DNA of 64,000 bases from Candidatus Saccharimonadota bacterium (GCA_017515105.1 JAFWHO010000004.1:233675-297674); one strand, 5' to 3'; counted from the first letter of the stretch, positions 24,860 to 33,185 are shown. Numbers and translations are program-made. Notes: generated from the letters alone by a model not told the origin.

Positions 24860-25318
24860 TTACTGTAGTTTACCATACTTAATGCTTGAACTTTCTATGA
24901 TTAAAACGTCGTAGATGACGAGAATGTCGTCAAGCTGGTTTAAATACAGAATCATTTCGTAAAGTGACGTATCATCGGGTAACTCTTCTATGTGATAAAG
25001 AATATCACCAGCAACCTTTTTTACCGAACCATCGAATCTTTTCGCCAGGTCGGATGCTACTTGTTCGGAGTCTGTAACGATTTCCACCCAAAAAGGATCG
25101 TCTTCATCGGTCTTTAGGCTGAATCGACAGAACCGGCCAATATTAACATAAAAGGACACGCTAGAAATCGTTTTTTGAATATTTGCGGCTGGATGTCTAA
25201 TGCGTATATTGATGGCACAATCGGTCTTTACCCTATTCGTCTCAGTAAGTAATTTGTGGCCGCTTATTATATAATTCATTCGGAGTTCACGCATTTCCCA
25301 CTCATTTAAGCCTCTCAT
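24860..25318 (-). CDS. Hypothetical protein, 152 aa
   Basis: Start set at 25318 (MRGLNEWEM) because AAGGAGG lies 8 nt upstream. Mixed alpha/beta, soluble, no signal or membrane segment. Two recognisable blocks: a strand-rich half (INIRIRHPAANIQKTISSVSFYVNIGRFCRFSLKT) and a C-terminal half with helices rich in Asp/Leu (YHIEELPDDTSLYEMILYLNQLDDILVIYDVLIIE). A TATAAT box is present about 75 nt upstream on the minus strand. No family recognised. Confidence 0.6.
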   Translation of the reverse strand: MRGLNEWEMRELRMNYIISGHKLLTETNRVKTDCAINIRIRHPAANIQKTISSVSFYVNIGRFCRFSLKTDEDDPFWVEIVTDSEQVASDLAKRFDGSVKKVAGDILYHIEELPDDTSLYEMILYLNQLDDILVIYDVLIIESSSIKYGKLQ

Positions 25319-25431
25319 AAAAACCACCTCCTTATAAAAGAACTCTCTAGAGTATTCTAAGCTCCAGAGCAAAACCAACACTACCCCTATATTATAACAT
25401 GGTGTTGCTTCTATGTCCCCTATTATTTATG

Positions 25432-26418
25432 CTATCTATCTAGCTTGAGGCTGTCTACTAGCTCGGTGATGAGTTTCATTTCTCCGGTGACTTTGGCGTT
25501 TTCGGTTTGTTCGTTGATTGGCTGAGAAGCATCGGGCGGCTCGAACGCATCACCGCCGTCGTTTAACCCAATTATCATTTGGTTATCCGAGAAATAAAGC
25601 GCTAATTGATCGCCGTATTTTTGACCGAGCTTCTCGAGATTATCTAGAAAAGCTGGGTCCAAAATATAAAATGCTTCGAAGCCATCCTCGGCGTAGACTA
25701 GGAACTTTTTGTTAAACTCTGGCGACTCGGTTTCTATCCTATTAAGACCGCGTCCAGTTTTGGGGTTGGTGTACCACTGACCATAACCCTGGTGGGATAC
25801 GACCATCTTGAACTCAAATTTTTTGGGGAATTCAAAAACTAGATATCTTCCCTTAAAAATCGTTTCAAAATAGGTATTTGTGTGGCCGTTTTTGTCTTTT
25901 TCTTCTACTTTTTCTTCGATTTTTACATCTGCCTGCATGAACCCGACTTGTTTATATTTGCCTCTCACAAAGTCGTTTGAAGAGTAGCGGTCACCGGTGT
26001 AAATTAGTTTGGTATTACTTAGAACATTTTTGTTTAAGCCAAACCGGTGGTCGTATTCTAGATCCGTGAAAATAGCGGCAAGCTGGCGGGCGATGAAATA
26101 GCCTTTGTAGGCGTGTTTATAGGCTATGTATTTTTTGGTAGCTTCGCTCCCCGACGTGGCAATTCGGCCAGCGACGGCGGAAATGATAGCGCCAAACGTC
26201 AAAAAGAAAAAGGCCGGAATAATTATAAAGAAGGGCGAATAGGATACTTGACGGAAAACAGTATTCGAAATGTTGCCGTAATTAAGTGCGCAAAATAGAG
26301 CTGCGGCAGCCAAGACAATCAGAAAGGTAATGAGCGTGACTTTTTTTCGTTTTTTTGAGACAAGTTGAGCTTCGGCATAGTACTGCTTGCGTGCATTTTC
26401 TACTTCTTGGAATTGCAT
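25432..26418 (-). CDS. DUF3137 membrane protein
   Basis: 328 aa. Short cytoplasmic N-terminus, two membrane segments (about 27-46 and 58-84), then a large soluble domain with DUF3137 features: LAAIFTDLEYDHRFGL, TKLIYTGDRYSSNDFVRGKYKQVGFMQADVKIEEKVE, FKGRYLVFEFPKKF, ESPEFNKKFLVYAEDGFEAFYILDPAFLDNLEKLGQ. The family is often found in Firmicutes and CPR with unknown function. It lies 35 nt downstream of the DUF5663-like gene, in the same direction. Confidence 0.75.
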   Translation of the reverse strand: MQFQEVENARKQYYAEAQLVSKKRKKVTLITFLIVLAAAALFCALNYGNISNTVFRQVSYSPFFIIIPAFFFLTFGAIISAVAGRIATSGSEATKKYIAYKHAYKGYFIARQLAAIFTDLEYDHRFGLNKNVLSNTKLIYTGDRYSSNDFVRGKYKQVGFMQADVKIEEKVEEKDKNGHTNTYFETIFKGRYLVFEFPKKFEFKMVVSHQGYGQWYTNPKTGRGLNRIETESPEFNKKFLVYAEDGFEAFYILDPAFLDNLEKLGQKYGDQLALYFSDNQMIIGLNDGGDAFEPPDASQPINEQTENAKVTGEMKLITELVDSLKLDR

Positions 26419-26453
26419 TCTTCTCCTCTCGCAAAGCTTAGGGTGGGCTAGGT

Positions 26454-26753
26454 CTAGACGTCAGCACCAACGAGCTTGCTGCGGTTGGCGCGAATTTCTT
26501 CTTTCATTTCTTCGATGGTACGGTTAACAATTTCGCGGTAATCCGGGCGATTCTTTTCGAGCCATTTGGCGGCTTCAGCGGGGTCGGTAATCATATCAAA
26601 CTCGTTGAGCTGGACCTCGGTAAGCCCTCTCGAGATACGTTCGCCGATGCGAACTTCGAGCTCTTCCTGGATATAATCTAAGAATTGCTGTTTTTGGTTC
26701 TCTGGCATCGCCGCGAGCCCCATATCTACTAAAAATTTCTCGTCAAATTGCAT
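26454..26753 (-). CDS. DUF5663-like small helical protein
   Basis: 99 aa, all helical and acidic. The pattern FDEKFLVDMGL...FLDYIQEELEVRIGERISRGLTEVQLNEFDMITDPAEAAKWLEKNRPDYREIV is that of DUF5663 proteins, frequent in Saccharibacteria genomes. A paralogue (about the same length and pattern) is encoded at 39702-40007. Function unknown; both copies precede a gene for a membrane or surface protein in the same transcript (here the DUF3137 protein, there the 1202-aa repeat protein). Confidence 0.6.
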   Translation of the reverse strand: MQFDEKFLVDMGLAAMPENQKQQFLDYIQEELEVRIGERISRGLTEVQLNEFDMITDPAEAAKWLEKNRPDYREIVNRTIEEMKEEIRANRSKLVGADV

Positions 26754-26844
26754 TTAAAATACTCCTTATAGTTATTGTAACACAAAAAAGGAAAAGCAAA
26801 ATAGAAACTCTGTGTCTTTTGTTTTTTTGATGAAGGTCGAGCGA

Positions 26845-28611
26845 TTAAAGCGTGCGCTTCTTGGATTCGCGAGTAAAGAAGACGAGACGATCGCCAACTT
26901 CAAGGTCAATTTTCTGAGTGGTTTTAAGAGCTAAGCCTCCGGTCTCACCAGCGATTAGTTCTTTTACGTCGATCTTTTCTTTTTGGACACTGGTAACTTC
27001 TGCCTCACCGAGATATTTCTTATTGCGGACGATTCGGGCTAGATAACCAACTTTGATGTCGCCCTTCAATACTTCGCCGCCGGCAATGATTGAGGTTTTC
27101 TCGGTGCGGAAGACGCCGAGAACCTTGAGTTCACCTTTGTCTTCCTCGACGATTTCGGCATCAAGGAGATTTTCCATCTCGTGCTTGGCGTCATCTAGGA
27201 GTTCATAAATAACTTTGTAAGTGCGAATCGGGACATTGTCGCGTGCGGCCATTTTGCTGATGTTGATTGGTACGTTTACATTAAAGCCATAAACAACGGT
27301 GTTTTCGCCGGCAGCCATATAGACGTCGTTTTCATTGATGTCGCCAACACCGGTAGAAACGATGTTTAGGGTTATTTCGCCTTTGGTGTCGATGAGGCGG
27401 AGACTGTCTACGACGCTAGTGACGGAGCCAAGCACATCGCCTTTTACAATAACATTAAAGGTCTTGGTGTTGTCAGCAACGTTCATCATGCGAAGAAGAT
27501 CGGAGCTGGTTACATTGGCGTCAGCGGATTCGTTTGCGATAGCTTGAGCGTTCAAAAGCGCCATCTTACGGGCGGACTTTTCGTCTTTGGCTTCGATAAA
27601 TCTATCGCCGAAGTTTGGAAGTTCCTTAAAACCAGTGATGGTAACTGGGGTAGATGGAGTAGCTTTGCCCTTTGGCTTGCCGCGCCAATCAAGCATGGTG
27701 CGCACTTTGCCGTAGGCAGAACCGGCTACGATGAACTCGCCAGTTTTAAGCTCGCCACCGGTGACAAGGAGGTTCACGACTGAGCCTTTCCCTGTCTCCA
27801 TATGGGACTCAATCACCAAACCTTCGGCTGGGATATCGACGTCGGCTTTTAGTTCCTCGATGTCTGCAGTAAGAAGGATCATGTCGAGAAGTTTATCGAG
27901 ATTTTGGTTCTGCTTGGCCGAGATTGGTACTACGATAGTATCACCACCCCATTCCTCTGGCTGAAGGCCGTTTTGGCTGAGGTCAGCCATAGTGCGCGGA
28001 ATATCGGCACCTTCGCGGTCGATCTTGTTGATGGCGACGATAATCTTGGCGTTGGCAGATTTGGCAAAGTTGATTGCCTCGATAGTCTGCGGCTTCACGC
28101 CATCATCGGCAGCTACCACGATCACTACGATATCGGTAAGCATGGCACCGTGCTGGCGAATGGCGGCAAAGGCTTCGTGCCCAGGGGTATCCAAGAAAGT
28201 AATGAGGCGCCCCTCGTGTTCTAACTGATAAGCTGAGATGTGCTGAGTGATACCACCCGCTTCTTTCTCTACGGTCTTTTTGTTTAGCAAAGTGTCAAGA
28301 AGGGTAGTTTTACCGTGGTCGACGTGACCCATTACGGCAACAACCGGTGGCCTAAGAACCGCTTTATCGGATAATTCCCTATGAAAATCAGAAGTCTTAG
28401 TGGAAGTATTTTTGCGTTCCAACTTGACGTTTTTTAAGCCTAATTCTTCGATAATGATACTGGCGGTTTCGTAGTCTAAGCGCTGGTTGATGGTAGCAAC
28501 GATACCGTTTTTGAAGAGCGTGCCGATTAATTCGGTAACAGAAAGGCCGAGGGCTTTAGAAAGCTCGTCAACAGTAATGGAACCAGCGATTTGAATTGTC
28601 TTTTCTTCCAT
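26845..28611 (-). CDS. infB: Translation initiation factor IF-2, short form
   Basis: 588 aa, lacking the long N-terminal extension of enterobacterial IF-2. N-terminal IF2_N-type domain (about 5-55), GTPase domain with GHVDHGKTT (95-103), [17 protein letters not shown] and SAK, then domains II-IV ending in the fMet-tRNA-binding C2 region. It positions initiator tRNA on the 30S subunit. SD AGAAAGGAG close to the anti-SD consensus. TAAAAT about 60 nt upstream gives a leadered mRNA, unlike many genes here. Confidence 0.95.
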   Translation of the reverse strand: MEEKTIQIAGSITVDELSKALGLSVTELIGTLFKNGIVATINQRLDYETASIIIEELGLKNVKLERKNTSTKTSDFHRELSDKAVLRPPVVAVMGHVDHGKTTLLDTLLNKKTVEKEAGGITQHISAYQLEHEGRLITFLDTPGHEAFAAIRQHGAMLTDIVVIVVAADDGVKPQTIEAINFAKSANAKIIVAINKIDREGADIPRTMADLSQNGLQPEEWGGDTIVVPISAKQNQNLDKLLDMILLTADIEELKADVDIPAEGLVIESHMETGKGSVVNLLVTGGELKTGEFIVAGSAYGKVRTMLDWRGKPKGKATPSTPVTITGFKELPNFGDRFIEAKDEKSARKMALLNAQAIANESADANVTSSDLLRMMNVADNTKTFNVIVKGDVLGSVTSVVDSLRLIDTKGEITLNIVSTGVGDINENDVYMAAGENTVVYGFNVNVPINISKMAARDNVPIRTYKVIYELLDDAKHEMENLLDAEIVEEDKGELKVLGVFRTEKTSIIAGGEVLKGDIKVGYLARIVRNKKYLGEAEVTSVQKEKIDVKELIAGETGGLALKTTQKIDLEVGDRLVFFTRESKKRTL

Positions 28612-28690
28612 CCTACTCCTTTCTGTTTCAAGTGTGACACAAAAAATATAAATATCTCGTTTAATTTTACCACAAATTGAGAAAATATGC

Positions 28691-28696
28691 TATAAT
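28691..28696 (+). promoter_or_regulatory. -10 box of tRNA-Asn
   Basis: TATAAT 13 nt before the tRNA 5' end, with TTACCA 18 nt further upstream. Confidence 0.6.
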
Positions 28697-28709
28697 GGGG
28701 ATACATTAA

Positions 28710-28784
28710 TCCCGGGTAGCTCAATGGTGGAGCAAGAAGCTGTTAACTTCGAGGTTGCTGGTTCGAGTCCAGTCCCGGGAGCCA
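28710..28784 (+). tRNA. tRNA-Asn (GTT)
   Basis: Acceptor stem TCCCGGG/CCCGGGA, D stem GCTC/GAGC, anticodon loop CTGTTAA (anticodon GTT), T arm with GTTCGAGTCC, encoded CCA at 28782-28784. Followed by a terminator (28787-28806). Its 3' end is duplicated twice downstream. Confidence 0.95.
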
Positions 28785-28912
28785 TTGACCCAAGAGGGTC
28801 TTTTTTGATGCCTGGACTCGGACCTTCGGTGCGAGTCCAGTCCCGGGAGCCATTGACCCAAGAGGGTCTTTTTTGATGCCTGGATTCGGACCTTCGGTGC
28901 GAGTCCAGTCCC
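28771..28912 (+). repeat. Tandem 68-bp duplication of tRNA-Asn 3' end plus terminator
   Basis: Two 68-bp units (28771-28838 and 28839-28906) differ at one base; a third begins at 28907 and breaks off after CAGTCCC-like sequence. Each unit contains the tRNA 3' end (AGTCCCGGGAGCCA), the terminator stem GACCC/GGGTC with TTTTTT, and a hairpin GGACTCG/CGAGTCC with CCTTCGG loop that mimics the T arm. tRNA 3' ends are common integration sites, so these may be attachment-site remnants; simple slippage is the alternative. Confidence 0.8.
28787..28806 (+). terminator. tRNA-Asn terminator
   Basis: GACCC-AAGA-GGGTC followed by TTTTTT. An identical copy occurs 68 bp downstream. Confidence 0.85.
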
Positions 28913-29016
28913 TTGACAGCGCCAATTGTCTATCATAGAATAAAAACATAACCAGTGCAGTTCTAGAATTACACTGGTCATGGCATGGAGGTTAGTTAGC
29001 TTTCGCTAACTAACTT
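28913..29016 (+). ncRNA. Antisense RNA of module 3 with its promoter
   Basis: Promoter TTGACA (28913-28918), 17-nt spacer, TAGAAT (28936-28941), the best promoter match in this region. Predicted RNA from about 28948 to 29016 (69 nt): hairpin CCAGTG/CACTGG (28952-28957 with 28972-28977), then GTTAGTTAGC/GCTAACTAAC (28991-29000 with 29001+4 to 29014) with a TTTC loop and TTTTTT. It is complementary to the last codons, stop and 3' untranslated part of the peptide mRNA on the minus strand. Confidence 0.6.
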
Positions 29017-29037
29017 TTTTCTTCGGCATACTCGCCG
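28939..29037 (+). repeat. 97-bp repeat, copy 1
   Basis: Nearly identical to 30009-30107 in the same orientation; differs only in a 12-14 bp stretch between the two hairpins. It covers the antisense RNA and the C-terminal half of the module 3 peptide gene. Confidence 0.85.
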
Positions 29038-29091
29038 AAAAGAAAGTTTTACGGTGATTTGTAATCTCCATAACGAAAATCGTACACCCAT
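28996..29091 (-). CDS. 31-residue cationic peptide, module 3
   Basis: 31 aa: MGVRFSLWRLQITVKL, then SFRRVCRRKKLVSES, stop TAA. SD GGAAAGGAG, 4 nt before ATG. The core RLQITVKL matches RLRLTVKL of module 1. The stop codon lies in a perfect 10-bp hairpin (GTTAGTTAGC with GAAA loop), which on the plus strand is a terminator. Strongly basic and amphipathic. Proposed toxin-like peptide of a type I module; no homologue recognised. Confidence 0.55.
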   Translation of the reverse strand: MGVRFSLWRLQITVKLSFRRVCRRKKLVSES

Positions 29092-29288
29092 CTCACTCCT
29101 TTCCGAGCTTCTGGCATGTCTAGAATAGCTGTTTAATGAAGCTCCACACCCTCACGAACATAGGCTCGCGCTAGACTACACTAAACACCGAAGCCAGCCC
29201 AACGATATGTTTAGCACTATAAAGAATTATTTTCAACCGCATTTTTATAAGATATTTGCATAAACACGAAAATCGAGAATGTTTATGG

Positions 29289-29322
29289 CATAAAATAGGG
29301 AGACTTCCACAGTCTCCCTATT
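29289..29322 (-). terminator. Terminator after the 29338 gene
   Basis: 12-bp stem AATAGGGAGACT/AGTCTCCCTATT (29294-29305 with 29311-29322), followed on the minus strand by TTTATG. Confidence 0.7.
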
Positions 29323-29337
29323 AGTATTGCATGGACT

Positions 29338-29883
29338 CTAAGGTGCTCGTTTTGCCGTTTGAAGGATCGCCCTCAGTTGTTCTATCGCTCTTTCAGAGCG
29401 GATATTGGTAAGTGATTGATCATATTTGGCTTCTATCGGCCTTTGCCACACTTCTGTCAAGAGTTGGCAATAATGAGGAACATATTTTGCTAGCTCACTC
29501 AAGGAGTAAATAGCATCATTTGTTGAAATCCCGGAATATAGAATAAAGATAACATTCTCTTTTGAAGCGAAATACCGAAAAATCTCATAGTAAAGATTGC
29601 CGGAGTTTTGCCAATAATAATCGCAGAGAACGATTCTTTTGGTCGATATTAGTAAATCAATATCTGGGATGTTTATTTTTTCCGAATTAAACCACCCCAC
29701 ATCAGACTCTTCCCAGCCACCGCCGCGTGCCATTGTCTTATAATGGTGCTCCATTCCCTCTTCGTAAAAGAACCAACTCCTCGTAATGGTCTCGTGGAGT
29801 ATATCTTCTGCAAGCACTACGATCTGTTGAAGCAAGGCGTCATTTATGGTTTCCACGCGATCTTCAAATAACAATAGTTCCAT
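29338..29883 (-). CDS. Hypothetical protein, 181 aa
   Basis: Alpha/beta protein without membrane segment. Visible: helical N-terminus (VETINDALLQQIVVLAEDILHETITRSWFFYEEGMEHHY), a central strand-helix part (DIDLLISTKRIVLCDYYWQNSGNLYYEIFRYFASKENVIFILYSGIS) reminiscent of a TIR- or Rossmann-like sheet but without diagnostic residues, and a basic C-terminal helix. SD AGAGAGGGGGG; TATAAT about 50 nt upstream. It is flanked by the two 97-bp direct repeats, so it may be accessory cargo. No function assigned. Confidence 0.55.
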   Translation of the reverse strand: MELLLFEDRVETINDALLQQIVVLAEDILHETITRSWFFYEEGMEHHYKTMARGGGWEESDVGWFNSEKINIPDIDLLISTKRIVLCDYYWQNSGNLYYEIFRYFASKENVIFILYSGISTNDAIYSLSELAKYVPHYCQLLTEVWQRPIEAKYDQSLTNIRSERAIEQLRAILQTAKRAP

Positions 29884-30008
29884 ACTATCCCCCCTCTCTT
29901 AAAAGGTACATTGTTCAAACAGTTTTGGTATATTATAACATAATTTTGAAAGAATAAAAATGAAGCACCTACTCCTGACCCCCTTGTGCCCAACCAACTT
30001 TTGATATT

Positions 30009-30107
30009 AAATAAAAACATAACCAGTGCAGTTCTAGAATTACACTGGAATGGATTGGAGTTAGTTAGCTTTCGCTAACTAACTTTTTTCTTCGGCATAC
30101 TCGCCGG
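30009..30107 (+). repeat. 97-bp repeat, copy 2 (orphan antisense-RNA-like element)
   Basis: Same as 28939-29037 including the CCAGTG/CACTGG hairpin and the GTTAGTTAGC terminator with TTTTTT. A weaker promoter precedes it (TTGTGC 29984-29989, 17 nt, TTAAAT 30007-30012). On the minus strand the C-terminal half of the peptide frame survives but has a stop codon upstream and no SD/ATG, so only the antisense half is intact. The rest of 29884-30215 shows no gene. Confidence 0.7.
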
Positions 30108-30215
30108 ATCGCTTGTGTTTACCCTTATTTTTCGTGCTGTACTATTACTATAACGTCGCGCACAAAAATCTACTATTGCCACGGTTGTGGACACAACTTT
30201 CGCGCTTAGTTTTTA

Positions 30216-31412
30216 CTATTTTCTCTTGAGTAGCTTCGGCTTTACAATGCCGAAATTGATGGCGTTTTTCTGGAAGGTACGGATGGTAATCCAGATTATA
30301 CCGTATGCTAAGATCGCGATCTCAACGCAGCCGATGATAAACTCAGGCGTACTAAGAGTGCCAAAGGCAGTGCGGAGCATCAGAGCGATTGGGGCCGAAA
30401 ATGGGAAGTAAGTTAAGAATTGGACTAAGAAGTTTGGCTCTGCTGCCATAAAGAAGCTCATGAAGTAGAGCGGAAATACCAAGCCGATAATAATCGGGCC
30501 AATAAACTGAGAGGCTTCCTTGGCGGTCGGGGTGATGGCGCCGATGTAGGTGCAGAGGCCAATTACCAGGGCGACGGAAATCACGAAGAGGATGACGTTC
30601 TCGATAATACTGACCGGGTTGATCTCGACGGTAGACAGGATACCACTAACCATAGGATTATCGCGATAGATAAACACTGCGACAACTAGTGGTATGATGA
30701 ATGTCAGCATTTGGATAATGCCGAGTAGCATCATAGCGATAATCTTGCCGACAATCAGGTGTTTGGCTGATACGCTGGTTAGGATCATCTCGGAGATGCG
30801 GTTTTCTTTCTCTTCGACTACGGTCATGAGGAAGCGGCTGCCGAAGAGGACGATAAAGAGGAAGAAGATGACCAAGAAAACTAGCGGGACCACAATCTTG
30901 CCAACTGCGTTAGCATTCTCACCCGTGGAAGTCAATTTGTTGTCTACAACATCGAAATTGCCGGTGAGCGCGATGATGTCTAGATCATCAAAATGCGAGG
31001 ATACGGTTTGGTTTAAGATTGCTTTAATGACTGAGCCATCGGTATTAAAGATGTCTAGCTCTTCGGAGATATGATAGAGTTCGACCTTTTTGGTTTCTTC
31101 GAAATCGCTTGGGATATAAAAGTAAAGATCAGCATCACCGTTTTTAACCATTTCGATCCCCTGTTCTTTGTCTTCCTTAGTAAGAAATGGCGAGTCGGAA
31201 GGTAAAATGCCAGACTCGTCAGAGATGACAATCTTGGTGTTTTCGTTGATCTGGGCTGGGCCAGCGTCTTTGCTACCCGAGGCGAGCATCGATATAAGGA
31301 ACATACCGATAATGAAAGCTGGCATCAGCAAGATCGAAATCCAAAAAGATGGTTTTTTGATTTGGCGTACAAATTCAAATTTTACAACTGTAGAAAACTG
31401 TTTACTGCTCAT
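30216..31412 (-). CDS. ABC-2 type transporter permease (NatB-like)
   Basis: 398 aa from the ATG at 31412 (MSSKQFSTVV), SD GGAGG, overlapping the ATPase gene by 11 nt. N-terminal membrane segment after VRQIKKPSFWISILLMPAF, a large external domain (about 45-170), then five more membrane segments, the arrangement of NatB/YhaP sodium or drug exporters (ABC2_membrane_3). The motif EEKENRISEMILTSVSAKHLIVGKIIAM is the typical coupling helix of this family. Works with the ATPase encoded immediately upstream. Substrate unknown. Confidence 0.85.
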   Translation of the reverse strand: MSSKQFSTVVKFEFVRQIKKPSFWISILLMPAFIIGMFLISMLASGSKDAGPAQINENTKIVISDESGILPSDSPFLTKEDKEQGIEMVKNGDADLYFYIPSDFEETKKVELYHISEELDIFNTDGSVIKAILNQTVSSHFDDLDIIALTGNFDVVDNKLTSTGENANAVGKIVVPLVFLVIFFLFIVLFGSRFLMTVVEEKENRISEMILTSVSAKHLIVGKIIAMMLLGIIQMLTFIIPLVVAVFIYRDNPMVSGILSTVEINPVSIIENVILFVISVALVIGLCTYIGAITPTAKEASQFIGPIIIGLVFPLYFMSFFMAAEPNFLVQFLTYFPFSAPIALMLRTAFGTLSTPEFIIGCVEIAILAYGIIWITIRTFQKNAINFGIVKPKLLKRK

Positions 31413-32127
31413 CGTTACCTCCATATACATCAACAAAGATTTGCTCTAGGGATTTGCCTTTGTGTTGTTTCTTGATTTCGCTAATAGTGCCGTAAGCGTG
31501 AGCTACACCGTCTTTCAATAGGATGGCGCGGTCGCAGAGCTTCTCGACTTCGTCCATATAATGCGTAATCATGATAACTGCAGTGCCTTTCTTATGCAAC
31601 TCCTCGATAATCTCCATGAGAAGGCGCCGGTTCATAGGGTCAAAACCCTTGGTGGGTTCATCCAGGATTAGAAGCTTTGGCTCGTTCATGATTGTAACGC
31701 CGAGCTGGATTTTTTGCTGTTGGCCGCCGGATAATTTTTCGAGCTTCTCGTCCATTTTAGTGTCGAGCTTAACGCGTTTTAGGTACTTAATGGCCCATTC
31801 TCTAGGGTTTTTAAGGCCTTTCAGTTCGCCAAAATAAACGAGGTTGTCGATGACTTTTTCCTTGCGGTACAAGCCGCGTTCTTCTGGTAGGTATCCGACC
31901 GTGACTGAGCCGTCTTCCGGGTCATATGGCTTACCGTCAATTAGTAATTCCCCGCTGGTGGGAGTGTAAAAGCCGAGCAAGGCTCTCAAAGTAGTAGTCT
32001 TGCCGGAGCCGTTGCTGCCGAGCAGCCCGAAAATCTCGCCCGCACGCACTTCAAATGACAAGTCTTTAATGACTGTCTTCCTCCCAAAGTCCATGCGGAA
32101 ATTCTTAATCTCTACAATGTTCTTCAT
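31402..32127 (-). CDS. ABC transporter ATPase (NatA-like)
   Basis: 241 aa. Walker A GSNGSGKT, LSGGQQQKIQLG signature, Walker B LLILDEPTKGFDP, H-loop THYMDE. The tail KSLEQIFVDVYGG is common in ABC-2 exporter ATPases. TATAAT ends 6 nt before ATG, predicting a leaderless mRNA. Forms an operon with the permease downstream. Confidence 0.92.
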   Translation of the reverse strand: MKNIVEIKNFRMDFGRKTVIKDLSFEVRAGEIFGLLGSNGSGKTTTLRALLGFYTPTSGELLIDGKPYDPEDGSVTVGYLPEERGLYRKEKVIDNLVYFGELKGLKNPREWAIKYLKRVKLDTKMDEKLEKLSGGQQQKIQLGVTIMNEPKLLILDEPTKGFDPMNRRLLMEIIEELHKKGTAVIMITHYMDEVEKLCDRAILLKDGVAHAYGTISEIKKQHKGKSLEQIFVDVYGGNDEQ

Positions 32128-32144
32128 GAATCAATTATACTACA

Positions 32145-32651
32145 CTATTCGTCGATTTTGACATAAGCGCCGTCAGGGTGATACGAGGCGTCATCGTGAT
32201 ACGAGAAGGCGTGAGAATACGTGCCGCGCTCTTCGTCTTTCCAGAAGTAGATAATGGCATGGCGGGTTTCACCATCCGGTACGCGGTTGTTGCTCTCGAC
32301 GGTGTATGGGGTGAAATCAAATGTAATATAGAAGACTCCGTCTTCGTCGGAGACGCCATACCCGGTCATGTTCTTGGTGGTTGGCTGGTTGTCTTCACCT
32401 ACGGTGAAATCCATACTCTCGATGTAGTTGTCGGCGATATGATCAAAAACCTCGATCTTGGAAACCCCTACAATGCCACCTAGGCTCTTCAAAGTCTGAG
32501 TAGTAACGACGCTCACGGTAATAGCGACGATAAGGGCAATAATTAAAAGGAAAACTACGCAATAGGATGCGTTGACCCCTTGTGATTCATAAGCTTTCTT
32601 TCCTTTTTTGGTCTTGGTTTTGGTTTTTGGTTTGGTACTGGTTTTTGCCAT
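32145..32651 (-). CDS. Bitopic membrane protein with external domain, unknown function
   Basis: 168 aa from the ATG at 32651 (MAKTSTK), SD AAAGGAGG 5-6 nt upstream. Basic Lys/Thr-rich N-terminus, one membrane segment (about 32-54, YCVVFLLIIALIVAITVSVV), external domain of about 110 residues rich in aromatic strands (GVFYITFDFTPYTVE, HAIIYFWKDEERGTYSHAFSYHDD). Same general architecture as the FtsQ-like and 55.5-kb anchored proteins here. No family recognised. Confidence 0.6.
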   Translation of the reverse strand: MAKTSTKPKTKTKTKKGKKAYESQGVNASYCVVFLLIIALIVAITVSVVTTQTLKSLGGIVGVSKIEVFDHIADNYIESMDFTVGEDNQPTTKNMTGYGVSDEDGVFYITFDFTPYTVESNNRVPDGETRHAIIYFWKDEERGTYSHAFSYHDDASYHPDGAYVKIDE

Positions 32652-32696
32652 TTTTGGCCTCCTTTCATTTATCAAAAAACTTTAACTTAGCAAACT

Positions 32697-33185
32697 CTAG
32701 CCTCCAAAGAGGACTTTAAACAAACCTAGCGAGATGGCCAACATGATGAATCCAGCCACTAGGACGCCGGCGATAATTGCGATCATGGTTTTTTTGAAAT
32801 CCAGTTTAAGAATGCTGGCCGCCAGGGTGCCAGTCCAAGCGCCAGTGCCCGGGATCGGGATAGCAACAAAGAGAAATAGAGCGAAGTAGGTACCGAATTT
32901 TCCTGTTTTCTTGAGTAGTTTTTGACCACCCTTTTCCCCTTTTTTGAGACAAAAAACGCAAAACTTTTTGAATGTTTTCCATTTGCATTTACTACCCCAT
33001 TCGAGGACTTTACGTGCGAAGAAATAAATAAGCGGAACTGGGATAATATTACCAATAATGGCAATGATTAATACTGCCCACTCTGGAAGGCCTAAATCCA
33101 TCCCCACTGCAACCGGAATAGCACCACGAAGTTCGATAAGCGGAACCATCGATATCAATAAAACTATAAGGACTTTCCAGAACAT
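32697..33185 (-). CDS. Small multidrug export family membrane protein (COG2426-like)
   Basis: 162 aa, about four membrane segments. Recognised by PLIELRGAIPVAVGMDLGLPEW at the N-terminus, the loop with KKGEKGGQKLLKKTGKFGTYFALFLFVAIPIPGTGAWTGTLAASIL, and a C-terminal hydrophobic helix; this is the Sm_multidrug_ex (PF06695) pattern. Substrate is not established in the family. TAAAAT is 6 nt before ATG (leaderless). Divergent from the GT2 gene, start-to-start 80 nt. Confidence 0.8.
   Translation of the reverse strand: MFWKVLIVLLISMVPLIELRGAIPVAVGMDLGLPEWAVLIIAIIGNIIPVPLIYFFARKVLEWGSKCKWKTFKKFCVFCLKKGEKGGQKLLKKTGKFGTYFALFLFVAIPIPGTGAWTGTLAASILKLDFKKTMIAIIAGVLVAGFIMLAISLGLFKVLFGG

Larger units (their letters stand above)
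28939..29200 (-). ncRNA. Type I toxin-like mRNA, module 3 (structured leader and transcript)
   Basis: Minus-strand transcript of about 260 nt. Possible promoter TTGAAA (29231-29236), 17-nt spacer, TAAACA (29208-29213). The 109-nt leader matches module 2: shared GGCTTCGGTGTTTAGTG at offset 7, pairing GTTTAGTG with CATTAAAC (29186-29179 with 29138-29131), CTGGC with GCCAG (29197-29193 with 29115-29111), and an inner stem CGCGA/TTCGTG of different sequence. GAGCTTC/GAAGCTC offers an alternative fold next to the SD. Ends with CCAGTG/CACTGG followed by TTATGTTTTTATT (28977-28939). Confidence 0.55.
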
